The position numbers were made by a program, and so were the translations under genes. The notes under the pieces are model-generated. The model did no database searches and had not been told where the DNA came from. It saw only the letters and a program-made list of their open reading frames with translations. From contig USSZ01000005.1 in the NCBI GenBank assembly GCA_900557645.1, positions 1-42,563 on the forward strand: 42,563 bases of DNA. Reading direction: 5' to 3'. The stretch comes from an uncultured Eubacteriales bacterium. GTDB lineage: Bacteria; Bacillota; Clostridia; Christensenellales; UBA1242. This document shows positions 23,029 to 30,774 of this stretch, piece by piece. Numbering within the stretch: the first letter of the stretch is position 1; the number at the start of each line of letters is the position of its first letter.

Positions 23029-23062
23029 AAAACTCTTTAGTAAAATTATGCTAAGGAGTTTT
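23029..23062 (+). promoter_or_regulatory. 12-bp hairpin holding the ribosome binding site of the next gene
   Basis: AAAACTCTTTAG, loop TAAAATTATG, CTAAGGAGTTTT followed by more T and ATG 23066. The arms pair fully with one G-U. The structure looks like an intrinsic terminator for the SH3-like gene, yet its 3' arm contains AAGGAG, the ribosome binding site of the fibre-like gene. A TATAAT at 23023-23028 just upstream could make a transcript that begins inside the stem. Confidence 0.7.
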
Positions 23063-23065
23063 TTT

Positions 23066-24265
23066 ATGATTAATTTATTTCATGACGTTGAAAAATTAAA
23101 AAAAGAAATGTGGTATCTAAACAAAGTGGTTATTCCTAAACTTAAACAAAATATTGAAGATTTGCCTAGTTTAGATTTATCTGACATACAAAATTCATTA
23201 ACAAATTTAGAAAAAAGTTTAACCACACTACAATCAAATATAGATAAGAATAATCAATCAATATCAAATAATACAACAAATATATCACAAATTCAAAAAG
23301 ATATTGACGATATTATAAGCAATTATTCAAACTTAATGGCAGCACATAATGGATTAGCAATTCATGTTAACGGACTAGAAAATGAACATAATGAATTTTC
23401 AAATAAAATCTCTTCTATAGAAGCGAATATATCACGAATTACTAATTCAATTTCCACAATATCTTCTATTTCAAACCAAAATGTCAGTGATATATCAACA
23501 TTAAAAACAGATGTTTCTGAAATCAAAACATCAAATTCAAACATAACTTCATCAATAGAAAATTTAAATACAAGAATTACAACACTAGAAAATAATGACA
23601 TTTCTTTTACTGATGATATTGATGTATTATCTTATAATTATTCTAACCTATTAAATTCTCATAATGGTCTTGCTTTTCATGTAGATGATCTAGAAGCAGA
23701 ACATGAACAATTTGTAAATGATATTTCAAGTTTGAATGAGAACAATACCCTTCTTTCAAATTCATTAACTAATGTTTCTTCAATTTCTAATCAAAATTCA
23801 AATGAAATTGAAACTATTAAACAAGATATTCAACTAATAAAATCACAACTTGAGAATTTGTCTGGTGGTAGTGGTCTTGATTATGATGTCCTATATGATA
23901 TGAGAAGCGATGATGCAGCAATCAACCATGGAGTAACCTCGGGGGCTGTTGGAGGAACTACATTAATGATAGATTTAACACCTTACAGATACTTAAGAGT
24001 TTTTGGATATGTAAATTCATATGAGTGTCAAGACTTTATAAAATTAACTGATAGAAATAGAACAGACTTTACTATGATGAGTATAGCAACCAACATGAAA
24101 ACTTTAAACTTTTTAAAATACGCAATCCCAGCAACAATGGATAGAATACAATTTTCTAATTTTGCAACTTACACTTACAATTCAGCAAAATTGTCATTTG
24201 GCAGTTATGAACTCGGTAAAACAAATGAAAATTTTTATGCGTACAGAATAGAAGGAATAAAATAA
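23066..24265 (+). CDS. Coiled-coil fibre-like protein with internal repeat, 399 aa
   Basis: Start at ATG 23066 (MINLFHDVEKLKK), seven bases after AAGGAG. Residues 5-275 are an extended, Ser/Asn/Thr/Ile-rich heptad region. Two repeated blocks contain SNLMAAHNGLAIHVNGLENEHNEF and SNLLNSHNGLAFHVDDLEAEHEQF, each followed by about 45 residues ending SISNQN. After GGSGLDYD the last 120 residues are a compact beta-rich domain (TTLMIDLTPYRYLRVFGYVNS...), like the receptor-binding ends of phage tail fibres. No signal peptide or anchor. Candidate roles: a phage/tailocin-derived fibre or a surface adhesin; no other tail gene is nearby. Confidence 0.6.
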   Translation: MINLFHDVEKLKKEMWYLNKVVIPKLKQNIEDLPSLDLSDIQNSLTNLEKSLTTLQSNIDKNNQSISNNTTNISQIQKDIDDIISNYSNLMAAHNGLAIHVNGLENEHNEFSNKISSIEANISRITNSISTISSISNQNVSDISTLKTDVSEIKTSNSNITSSIENLNTRITTLENNDISFTDDIDVLSYNYSNLLNSHNGLAFHVDDLEAEHEQFVNDISSLNENNTLLSNSLTNVSSISNQNSNEIETIKQDIQLIKSQLENLSGGSGLDYDVLYDMRSDDAAINHGVTSGAVGGTTLMIDLTPYRYLRVFGYVNSYECQDFIKLTDRNRTDFTMMSIATNMKTLNFLKYAIPATMDRIQFSNFATYTYNSAKLSFGSYELGKTNENFYAYRIEGIK

Positions 24266-24319
24266 ATCTATAAATTAAATAAAAATAGTAAATAAAAATT
24301 GATAAATTTAATATTCTTT

Positions 24320-24354
24320 TAAAACATGGGTAGATTTTATCCCATGTTTTTTAT
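24320..24354 (+). terminator. Terminator after the fibre-like gene
   Basis: AAAACATGGG, 10-base loop, CCCATGTTTT then TTATT. It is followed immediately by TATAAT (24355-24360), the probable -10 of the next gene. Confidence 0.85.
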
Positions 24355-24378
24355 TATAATATTTATAGAGAGGTTAAA

Positions 24379-24642
24379 ATGAAAAAACACAAAAAACTTA
24401 TCATTTTATATGTCTATGATGCTTTAAAATATGGAAGGTCTGAAAAATGTTTACTACATCAAACTAAAATTGCAAAACAAATAACCAATATTTGTGGCAT
24501 ACCTTGTGATAGAAAAACCATCGCACGTAATATTAAATATCTTCAAGAATATGGCTGTGAAATAATTACAATCAAAGGTAAAGGTTGTTATATGAAGTCT
24601 TATCCTCGCATTGAAGAAAAAATTTTTACAGATAAAAATTAG
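24379..24642 (+). CDS. Winged-helix DNA-binding protein, 87 aa
   Basis: KKLIILYVYDALKYGRSEKCLLHQTKIAKQITNICGIPCDRKTIARNIKYLQEYGCEIITIKGKGCYMKS is the winged HTH seen at the N-terminus of WYL/DeoR-type regulators: 'kll..L..L...t....ls...I...l...yg...drkTi.rdi..L...G..I......gYy'. There is no WYL or sensor domain; the protein stops after the wing. GAGAGG precedes ATG 24379. It is probably a small regulator, perhaps of itself or of the neighbour 39 bp downstream. Confidence 0.7.
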   Translation: MKKHKKLIILYVYDALKYGRSEKCLLHQTKIAKQITNICGIPCDRKTIARNIKYLQEYGCEIITIKGKGCYMKSYPRIEEKIFTDKN

Positions 24643-24681
24643 AAAGTAATGCAAAATTAATAATAAGGAGTATAAAAATTT

Positions 24682-25254
24682 ATGTATAATTTGTTTAAAG
24701 AGTGGCTTAAAGAAAAAGGATATAGTGAATTTTCAAAATCTGGCAATTTAAGCACTTGCACCGATTATCCAAATAGAATAAATTATATCATTTGGTATGA
24801 AAATCTTTCTTCATGGCAAGATGTTGTAAATAATATTGATGTATTATTACCAGCATACAGTAAAGGTGGAAAAAGAGAAAAAATAGGACGAAAATCAAAC
24901 AATGCAGTAATAAATGCATTACGAAGATTTTGCGAATTTATAATAGATAAAAATATTACTCCTCAAAAAACCAAAAAACTTATTTTAAAAGATAAAAGTT
25001 ATGAATACTATATTATAAACGACGAAGAAATAAAAATTATATCATCAATTTATACTATAAAATATTTAGACAATGGAGAGATTATTAAAGTAACCACAGA
25101 TAAAAATAAAGAAAATAGTGATGTTTTATATTATGATACGGAAAAAACTCCATTAATGCAAAAAATAATTGGAAAAAATAAGGGAGATATAATAACAATT
25201 AAATTTAATGATGATGATATTATCAAGATAGAAATTATCGATATAGAAATATAA
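24682..25254 (+). CDS. Protein with GreA/GreB-like C-terminal domain, 190 aa
   Basis: Residues 1-95 (LFKEWLKEKGYSE...YENLSSWQDVVNNIDVLLPAYSKGGKREKIGRKSNNAVINALRRFCEFI) are helical and resemble the SAM-like core-binding domain of phage integrases. Residues 115-190 (EIKIISSIYTIKYLDNGEIIKV...YDTEKTPLMQKIIGKNKGDIITIKFNDDDIIKIEI) match the FKBP-like C-terminal domain of GreA/GreB ('SPLGkaLlGk..GD.v......').  The N-terminal coiled-coil finger of true Gre factors is missing, so it cannot be an ordinary transcript-cleavage factor; it may still bind RNA polymerase. AAGGAG lies 11 bases upstream of ATG 24682. Confidence 0.6.
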   Translation: MYNLFKEWLKEKGYSEFSKSGNLSTCTDYPNRINYIIWYENLSSWQDVVNNIDVLLPAYSKGGKREKIGRKSNNAVINALRRFCEFIIDKNITPQKTKKLILKDKSYEYYIINDEEIKIISSIYTIKYLDNGEIIKVTTDKNKENSDVLYYDTEKTPLMQKIIGKNKGDIITIKFNDDDIIKIEIIDIEI

Positions 25255-25704
25255 TAAATTACAAATTTAGAAGATATTATCTTAATTGAAATAAATCTTT
25301 ACTAAACAAAAGTTGATACCTGATAATTTATCAATACAAATAAAATTTTAAATAATAAATAAATTTTGCAAATTATAAAAATTTGTAAAATATTTTATTG
25401 TAATAGTTTTAATAAGTTTATAATGAACTACAAAAATAGATGATACCAAAGTCATATAATACATGATGTTGACAACCATCTATAATAGTTTTTTAACAAC
25501 AAAAAATAAATTTTTCTATCAATTTAAAAATTTCAACAATAAGAACAAATTTCAATTTTTTTTAATGTGTAAATCGATAAAAAGTCAATAAATTTTCATA
25601 ATTTTGAATATATCAAACATTCTAAGATTGTTAATTCTAATAAATACAAATATTATTTACTAGAAATTTTTATTAAATACTCTAAAATATTATAAAGAAA
25701 AAGA
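25255..25704. other. AT-rich intergenic region without recognised features
   Basis: About 450 bp of very AT-rich DNA between the Gre-like gene and tRNA-Ser. I see no open frame of note, no strong hairpin and no repeat of the tRNA end. It could hold a relict attachment site or a small RNA, but nothing supports either. Confidence 0.5.
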
Positions 25705-25733
25705 TTGACAAAATAATAAAATATATGTTAAAC
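25705..25733 (+). promoter_or_regulatory. Promoter of tRNA-Ser
   Basis: TTGACA at 25705-25710, 17-nt spacer, TTAAAC at 25728-25733, nine bases before the mature 5' end region of the tRNA. Confidence 0.7.
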
Positions 25734-25748
25734 TCTAAAAGAATAAAT

Positions 25749-25839
25749 GGGGAGATACTCAAGAGGTCGAAGAGGCGCCCCTGCTAAGGGTGTAGGTCGG
25801 GAAACCGGCGCGAGGGTTCAAATCCCTCTCTTCCCGCCA
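25749..25839 (+). tRNA. tRNA-Ser (anticodon GCT)
   Basis: Acceptor GGGGAGA pairs with TCTTCCC (one G-U), then G and encoded CCA. Anticodon loop CTGCTAA within CGCCC...GGGTG gives anticodon GCT, reading AGC/AGU. A long variable arm (GGTCGGGAAACCGGC) and T-arm GAGGG-TTCAAAT-CCCTC are those of a class II serine tRNA. Its 3' half overlaps the frame of the serine recombinase on the other strand. A hairpin with a T run at about 25845-25880 terminates it. Confidence 0.95.
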
Positions 25840-27355
25840 ATTGCGAGCAATCCGAACCCATTGGGTTAGATTGCTCTTTTTTATTTTCTATATATTCAAT
25901 TTCTTGTGATATATCTGGCTTTTCACTTAGCTTTAATTGCTTGCTTTTATCACTAGTTATATTAAAGTAAATTTCACAATGATCATCGTATAAAACAACT
26001 CTATTTACAAACATATCAATAAGTCTTTGTTTTGCATTTTCAAGAGAATAATCTAAATCTTTAAAAGACTTCAAATATTCATATACAAGTTCTTCGCTTA
26101 ATGGTTTGATTGTTCGCTTTTGTCTGCTAGCAATTTTTTCTTTTATTTCTCGTATCCTTATTTCAAGTTCTTTCATTCTATCGTTTGTTGTGTCGTTAAA
26201 TATTCCATTTTCAAGAGCAGTTAATATGTTCTTTAACTTTTTGTTATTATCTTGAAGTTCTTTATTTAGACTTTCTAAAATTGTATCTTTTTCAATGCTT
26301 TTGTTATATGTATCAGCCAATACTTTACTTATACTTTTTAAGTTTGTATGTTGCATAAATTCCTGTGTTGCAGACAAAACTATTTCTTCTATGTGATTTT
26401 TTGAAACAGATTTCTTATCGCATTTAGATTTATTTTTCTTTTTTGTGAAGCATTTATAATAATTGTAAATTGTGCCAAGTTTACCTTTGCCACTATCTCC
26501 GGTCATTAAACTACCACATTTACCACAAATTAACTTGCCACTTAAAAGATAATTTACTTCTGTTTTGTGATGAGCAGAAGTCCTTTTTGAAATTTTTAAT
26601 TTTTCATTTACTTCATCAAAAAGTTGTTTACTTATTATTGCAGGAAAAATATTAGTGTAAACAGTGTTGTCTGCATATACACAACCTTTATAATTTTCGT
26701 TTCTTAATATCCTAGAAATAGAGTTTATTGTCCAATCTTTACCGTATGCGTTCTTTATTCCTTTGTTATGTAAAATCTTTACAATGTTTTTAATACATTT
26801 GCCACTTATGTATTCATCAAACATTAACTTAACAATGTTTGCTTGTTCTTCATTAACACTAACTTTTTTGTCAACAACATTGTATCCATAAGGAGTTCTG
26901 CCACCTGTAAAGAGTCCTTTTATTCTGCTTTCTTTTAGTCCACGTTTAACCTTTTGAGATAGTTCAACAGAATAATACTCTGCAAGTCCAACGAGCACAC
27001 TATCAAGCAAAATGCCTTCTGGTGCGTCTGAAATGTTTTCTGTTGCTGAAATCAACTTAACACCATTTTTAAGTAATATTGCACGATTAACAGAGCTGTC
27101 ATATCTTGACCTTGAAAACCTATCTAACTTATACACCAAAACAAAATCAAAACCTTTATTCTTGCTGTCATAAAGCATTTGTTGAAGTGCTGGCCTTTTG
27201 TCATTTGTTCCCGTCATAGCCCTGTCAATGTATTCATTAACAACAATCAAACCATTTCTTTCAGCATATTCCTTGCACACTCTAAGTTGTCCATCAATAC
27301 TTTGTTCGTTTTGACTATCACTTGAATATCTTGCATATATAACAGCTTTGTTCAT
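25784..27355 (-). CDS. Large serine recombinase 1, ending inside tRNA-Ser
   Basis: About 523 aa from ATG 27355 (MNKAVIYARYSS) with AAAGGAG upstream. N-terminal resolvase domain with the catalytic Ser in ARYSSDSQNEQSIDGQ, RAMTGTNDKRPALQQM and YKLDRFSRSRYDS; Recombinase domain from about 155 (PYGYNVVDKKVSVNEEQA); zinc ribbon CGKCGSLMTGD...YYKCFTKKKNKSKC near 275-320; then a coiled coil to 430. This plan is that of TnpX-like integrases of clostridial mobile elements. The last 16 residues (GREGFEPSRRFPDLHP) are encoded by the antisense of tRNA-Ser, and about ten before that by the tRNA terminator, so the C-terminus was probably set by integration. Starts 14 bases after the helicase gene stop. Confidence 0.9.
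   Translation of the reverse strand: MNKAVIYARYSSDSQNEQSIDGQLRVCKEYAERNGLIVVNEYIDRAMTGTNDKRPALQQMLYDSKNKGFDFVLVYKLDRFSRSRYDSSVNRAILLKNGVKLISATENISDAPEGILLDSVLVGLAEYYSVELSQKVKRGLKESRIKGLFTGGRTPYGYNVVDKKVSVNEEQANIVKLMFDEYISGKCIKNIVKILHNKGIKNAYGKDWTINSISRILRNENYKGCVYADNTVYTNIFPAIISKQLFDEVNEKLKISKRTSAHHKTEVNYLLSGKLICGKCGSLMTGDSGKGKLGTIYNYYKCFTKKKNKSKCDKKSVSKNHIEEIVLSATQEFMQHTNLKSISKVLADTYNKSIEKDTILESLNKELQDNNKKLKNILTALENGIFNDTTNDRMKELEIRIREIKEKIASRQKRTIKPLSEELVYEYLKSFKDLDYSLENAKQRLIDMFVNRVVLYDDHCEIYFNITSDKSKQLKLSEKPDISQEIEYIENKKEQSNPMGSDCSQLAGREGFEPSRRFPDLHP
25845..25882 (+). terminator. Terminator of tRNA-Ser
   Basis: GAGCAATC...GATTGCTC with an inner, partly paired AACCCA/TGGGTT, then TTTTTTATTTT. 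It lies inside the reading frame of the - strand recombinase. Confidence 0.8.
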
Positions 27356-27368
27356 ACTATTTCTCCTT

Positions 27369-28868
27369 TCATTTATTTTCCAAAATTTCAATAATTTTTT
27401 TTGCTAAATCTATATTATTTAAAATGACAATACACAATTTTTCTCTAACTCTTGTAATCCCTTGATATAAAAGTTTTTCAAATAAATAATCTGGACAAGG
27501 ATGTTCTAATGCGGTTAGTTCATCGTTTCTATAATAAAATTCCGAGTCTAAAAACATAATAACATTGTCATATTCTTGACCAATAACCTCATGCGTATTT
27601 GCATTACCTTTAAAATTATCAATTAAATGCCTTTTGAATCGAGATTCTGTAAACGAAATAAATTCATATCCTATTGACTGATAATATCTTAATATATCTT
27701 TTGCTTCTTGTATTGATGAAACATTAATTATTTCAATGTTTTTATACTGTATATTTGGATTGCGTTTAGATAAATCAAATAAATTTTTAATAAAAGAAGC
27801 CATTTCTTTATTTGTTCGTATTTTATTAGTTAAAGAATATTTAACAATATCTTTTACAAGATCTAGGTTTCCATCTATATTAGCTCTTTTTTCGCTTTTT
27901 TGCATAACCTGTTTAGGATCGATGCTAAATAATAATTTAACACTATTTGCATTAGTCTCACTCAATATTAAGTCAAGTTGTGATTTATACATTCTATGAC
28001 TTTCATCAATTAAAATATATTTAAAAATAGAAATATCTGTATGTTTTAAATCCTTAATGCTTATTACTGATAAATTATTAATTCTTCTATTGATTCCAAT
28101 ATGACCTTGACACAATTTCCCACAGTGGATAATACACACATTTCCTTCGTTAGTTAATTCTTTTGCAATATCATAAATTAATAGAGTTTTACCAGTACCT
28201 GGATTTCCAGTCAACTTCACAACATTACTATGTTCAACATCTTTTAAAAACAAATTACAAATCTCTAACTTGATTTCTTGTTGTCTATCTGTTAAAAAAT
28301 ATTCTCCAGCGATAAATTTATCAGGAGTATTTAATGGAGAAATTAAAAACATAGACGGTTTAAATAAATCTTCTATATTTCTATAATCTATTTCAAAAGA
28401 TGAAAATGATTCTAATATTCCTATAAACTCATCAACTGATATTTCTTCCAATAAAGAATCCTTTAAAACATAAAATATTTTTTCATCTGCGATATAAACA
28501 ATACTTATGATATTTTGTGTTAGATGTCCGCAATAATATCTATTTCTTGCCAACTGATTAATTATTTGTTTATCATCAATTCTACTTCCTTTAAGTTCAA
28601 TATTTAAAACGCCACGTTTAGTGATTTTTAATATGTCAAATTCTTTGCTTATTTGAGCGATTGAAAAGCAAAAATAAAAATCACTAAACAATGAGACATC
28701 TCCACACTGACTCATAACAAAATCACAAAAATTTTTCAAACTATTTTTATCTTGTTCTTTTATGGTTACTTCACAATTTCTTGCATAAACAGAATTAAAG
28801 TATCTATTAAAACTTTCTATATCTAAAATACAATTTTTTGATAATGCCAATAAATTAACTCTTTCCAT
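27369..28868 (-). CDS. Nuclease-helicase: PD-(D/E)XK-like N-terminus plus DUF2075 SF1 ATPase
   Basis: 499 aa. About residues 75-95 read FDILKITKRGVLNIELKGS, a D...ExK nuclease-type motif. From 200 onward it is an SF1/DUF2075 motor: Walker A LTGNPGTGKTLLIYDIA, Walker B YILIDESHRMYKS, motif III LLFSIDPKQVM, motif IV LTNKIRTNKEM, motif V NTHEVIGQEYDNVIMFL, motif VI YQGITRVREKL. Likely a DNA-translocating nuclease. It lies 7 bases behind the two-headed methyltransferase on the same strand, so it probably belongs to that restriction-modification module, possibly as an extra restriction or anti-phage factor. Confidence 0.75.
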   Translation of the reverse strand: MERVNLLALSKNCILDIESFNRYFNSVYARNCEVTIKEQDKNSLKNFCDFVMSQCGDVSLFSDFYFCFSIAQISKEFDILKITKRGVLNIELKGSRIDDKQIINQLARNRYYCGHLTQNIISIVYIADEKIFYVLKDSLLEEISVDEFIGILESFSSFEIDYRNIEDLFKPSMFLISPLNTPDKFIAGEYFLTDRQQEIKLEICNLFLKDVEHSNVVKLTGNPGTGKTLLIYDIAKELTNEGNVCIIHCGKLCQGHIGINRRINNLSVISIKDLKHTDISIFKYILIDESHRMYKSQLDLILSETNANSVKLLFSIDPKQVMQKSEKRANIDGNLDLVKDIVKYSLTNKIRTNKEMASFIKNLFDLSKRNPNIQYKNIEIINVSSIQEAKDILRYYQSIGYEFISFTESRFKRHLIDNFKGNANTHEVIGQEYDNVIMFLDSEFYYRNDELTALEHPCPDYLFEKLLYQGITRVREKLCIVILNNIDLAKKIIEILENK

Positions 28869-28875
28869 ATAACTC

Positions 28876-30645
28876 CTAAAAAATCTTATTTAATCTTTCT
28901 ACTGATAAATTAAAATACGTTTTATCTAATTCTATACCAATAAACTTTCTATTTAAATTTAAGCAAGCAACTCCGGTTGTTCCGCTTCCCATAAATGGAT
29001 CAATTACAACATCATCTTTATTTGTGTGAATGTTTATAATATCTTGCATTAGTTGTAAACTTTTTTGTGTAGGGTGATTTGTTCTTTCATTTCCAGATAC
29101 TGTGCTCGTTTCAAACAAGCTACGCATATATGGTTTGTTTTTATCTTTATTAAATATCCACTTTGCACCCTTTTTTACTCCCCATATTGCAAATTCCATA
29201 TCTTGAACATACCTTCTTTCAATATTTCGAGGCATTGGATTTGATTTTCTCCAAACTAAAATATCTTTAACTTCTAAATTACTTTCCTCCATCGTTTTGA
29301 TAATAAAGCTCATATATCTATAGGAACAAAATATAATAATAGATCCATTTTTATCTAATATTTTTTCATACTTAGGAATCCAAGAAAACAGATCAAAATT
29401 CTTATCCCATTCACCGAAATCTACACCCTGTCTAGGGCATTTTAAAGTATTAAAGTTATTCTCATGAGAGATATTATAAGGTGGATCAGTTATTATATGG
29501 TTTACTTTGACATTATTTTTTATTAATTCATCTATTATGGTATAAGCATTTCCTAAATATAATTTATAATTTTTGCCTTCAACAATATCATTTTGTAATT
29601 CATCAGCTATTTGTTGACCAATAGCCTTTGCTAAAAGTGGTGGAACTGCATTACCAATTTGTTTGCATACTGCAACCTTAGGTCCATAAAAATAAAAATC
29701 ATCATTAAAACTTTGAATTCTAGCAGCTTCTCTTGGTGTAATTGCTCTATTTAAAAACGGGTGTGAATTTTTACCGTTTGATGGAGTATCAAATCTGGTA
29801 TCAATTGTTGGACTAATATTATCCCATTCGAGTCTTGACCATGTAGTAGAAAATTTTTGTTTTCCCAATAGGTCTTTGGGCAAATATTCCTTACCACATT
29901 CTGCAGGTATCATTTTTAATTTTTCAATTGCAAGTTTAGAATGTGAGCTTGCTTTATGATATTGTAAACATTTACCACGTAATTGTCTTTGATAATCACT
30001 TTGTGACGGATTTATATATTCAGATATTACTTGACCTTGTCCGCTTTCTAAATATGCTAAATCTGAAATAGCATCTCTAACGGTAACAGATTTATCTTGT
30101 GGATTTGGGAAATTAATGAATTTTGTTTTTGAAGCAATAAAGATAGCTCTTTCTCTATTTTGTGGGACACCATAATTTTTCGCATTAACAACACCGTAGT
30201 TAACAATATATCCCAAATTTTTAATTTCTTTTAAAATCTCATCTCTGAAATAATGACTAGAAGAATTTAATATATTTTTTACATTTTCTATTATAAAAAC
30301 TTCGGGTTGTAACTCTTTAACAATATTCAAATATTCTTTAAATAAAAAATTTCTACTATCATCAAGTCCTAAATTTTTGCCTTTTAAGCTGAATCCTTGA
30401 CAAGGGGGGCCACCAACTATCATATTAACTTTTCTTTTTCTGCAACTATCTATCACTTGATTTTTTGTATCTTGGTCTAAAATATCTCCACAAATAGAAA
30501 TGGCATTAGGGAAATTTTTAGAAAATGTTTCAATGGCATATTTATCAAAATCAAGACCAACTTCGGTTGAAAAATTTTTTACTTGTTCTAAGCCTGCCGA
30601 AAACCCACCAGCACCACAAAACAAATCTAAAACTCTAAATTTCAT
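28876..30645 (-). CDS. Two-headed DNA methyltransferase: C5-cytosine plus N6-A/N4-C domains
   Basis: 589 aa with two complete enzymes. Residues 1-345 are a C5-cytosine methyltransferase: LDLFCGAGGFSAGL (motif I), GGPPCQGFSLKG (IV, catalytic Cys), ENVKN (VI), QNRERAIFI (VIII), ITPREAARIQSF (IX) and QIGNAVPPLLA (X). Residues 365-589 are a beta-class amino methyltransferase: HIITDPPYN (motif IV; DPPY suits adenine or N4-cytosine) and near the end VIDPFMGSGTTGVACLNLNRKFIGIE (motif I). Such fusions modify the two strands of an asymmetric site differently. The divergent HNH endonuclease gene at 30775 is the probable partner nuclease. AAAGGAG before ATG 30645. Confidence 0.9.
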   Translation of the reverse strand: MKFRVLDLFCGAGGFSAGLEQVKNFSTEVGLDFDKYAIETFSKNFPNAISICGDILDQDTKNQVIDSCRKRKVNMIVGGPPCQGFSLKGKNLGLDDSRNFLFKEYLNIVKELQPEVFIIENVKNILNSSSHYFRDEILKEIKNLGYIVNYGVVNAKNYGVPQNRERAIFIASKTKFINFPNPQDKSVTVRDAISDLAYLESGQGQVISEYINPSQSDYQRQLRGKCLQYHKASSHSKLAIEKLKMIPAECGKEYLPKDLLGKQKFSTTWSRLEWDNISPTIDTRFDTPSNGKNSHPFLNRAITPREAARIQSFNDDFYFYGPKVAVCKQIGNAVPPLLAKAIGQQIADELQNDIVEGKNYKLYLGNAYTIIDELIKNNVKVNHIITDPPYNISHENNFNTLKCPRQGVDFGEWDKNFDLFSWIPKYEKILDKNGSIIIFCSYRYMSFIIKTMEESNLEVKDILVWRKSNPMPRNIERRYVQDMEFAIWGVKKGAKWIFNKDKNKPYMRSLFETSTVSGNERTNHPTQKSLQLMQDIINIHTNKDDVVIDPFMGSGTTGVACLNLNRKFIGIELDKTYFNLSVERLNKIF

Positions 30646-30774
30646 TGCTTTCTCCTTTGTGAGGGACTGTTTTTTATTACCTCACAAAACATTATACAAC
30701 AAAAAATTTGAAAATACAACTAAATTTGGTATAATCATTATAGAATGTGTTTCTTTTTTGGGAGAGATAAGAAT
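30646..30774. promoter_or_regulatory. Divergent restriction-modification promoter region with inverted repeat
   Basis: For the methyltransferase (-): TTGTAT (30719-30714), 17 nt, TATAAT (30696-30691). For the endonuclease (+): TTGAAA (30708-30713), 16 nt, TATAAT (30730-30735). The two promoters overlap back to back, so they should compete. An inverted repeat TTGTGAGG (30657-30664) / CCTCACAA (30680-30687) sits at the methyltransferase transcription start and next to its ribosome binding site; it may be an operator or a leader hairpin. Confidence 0.7.
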
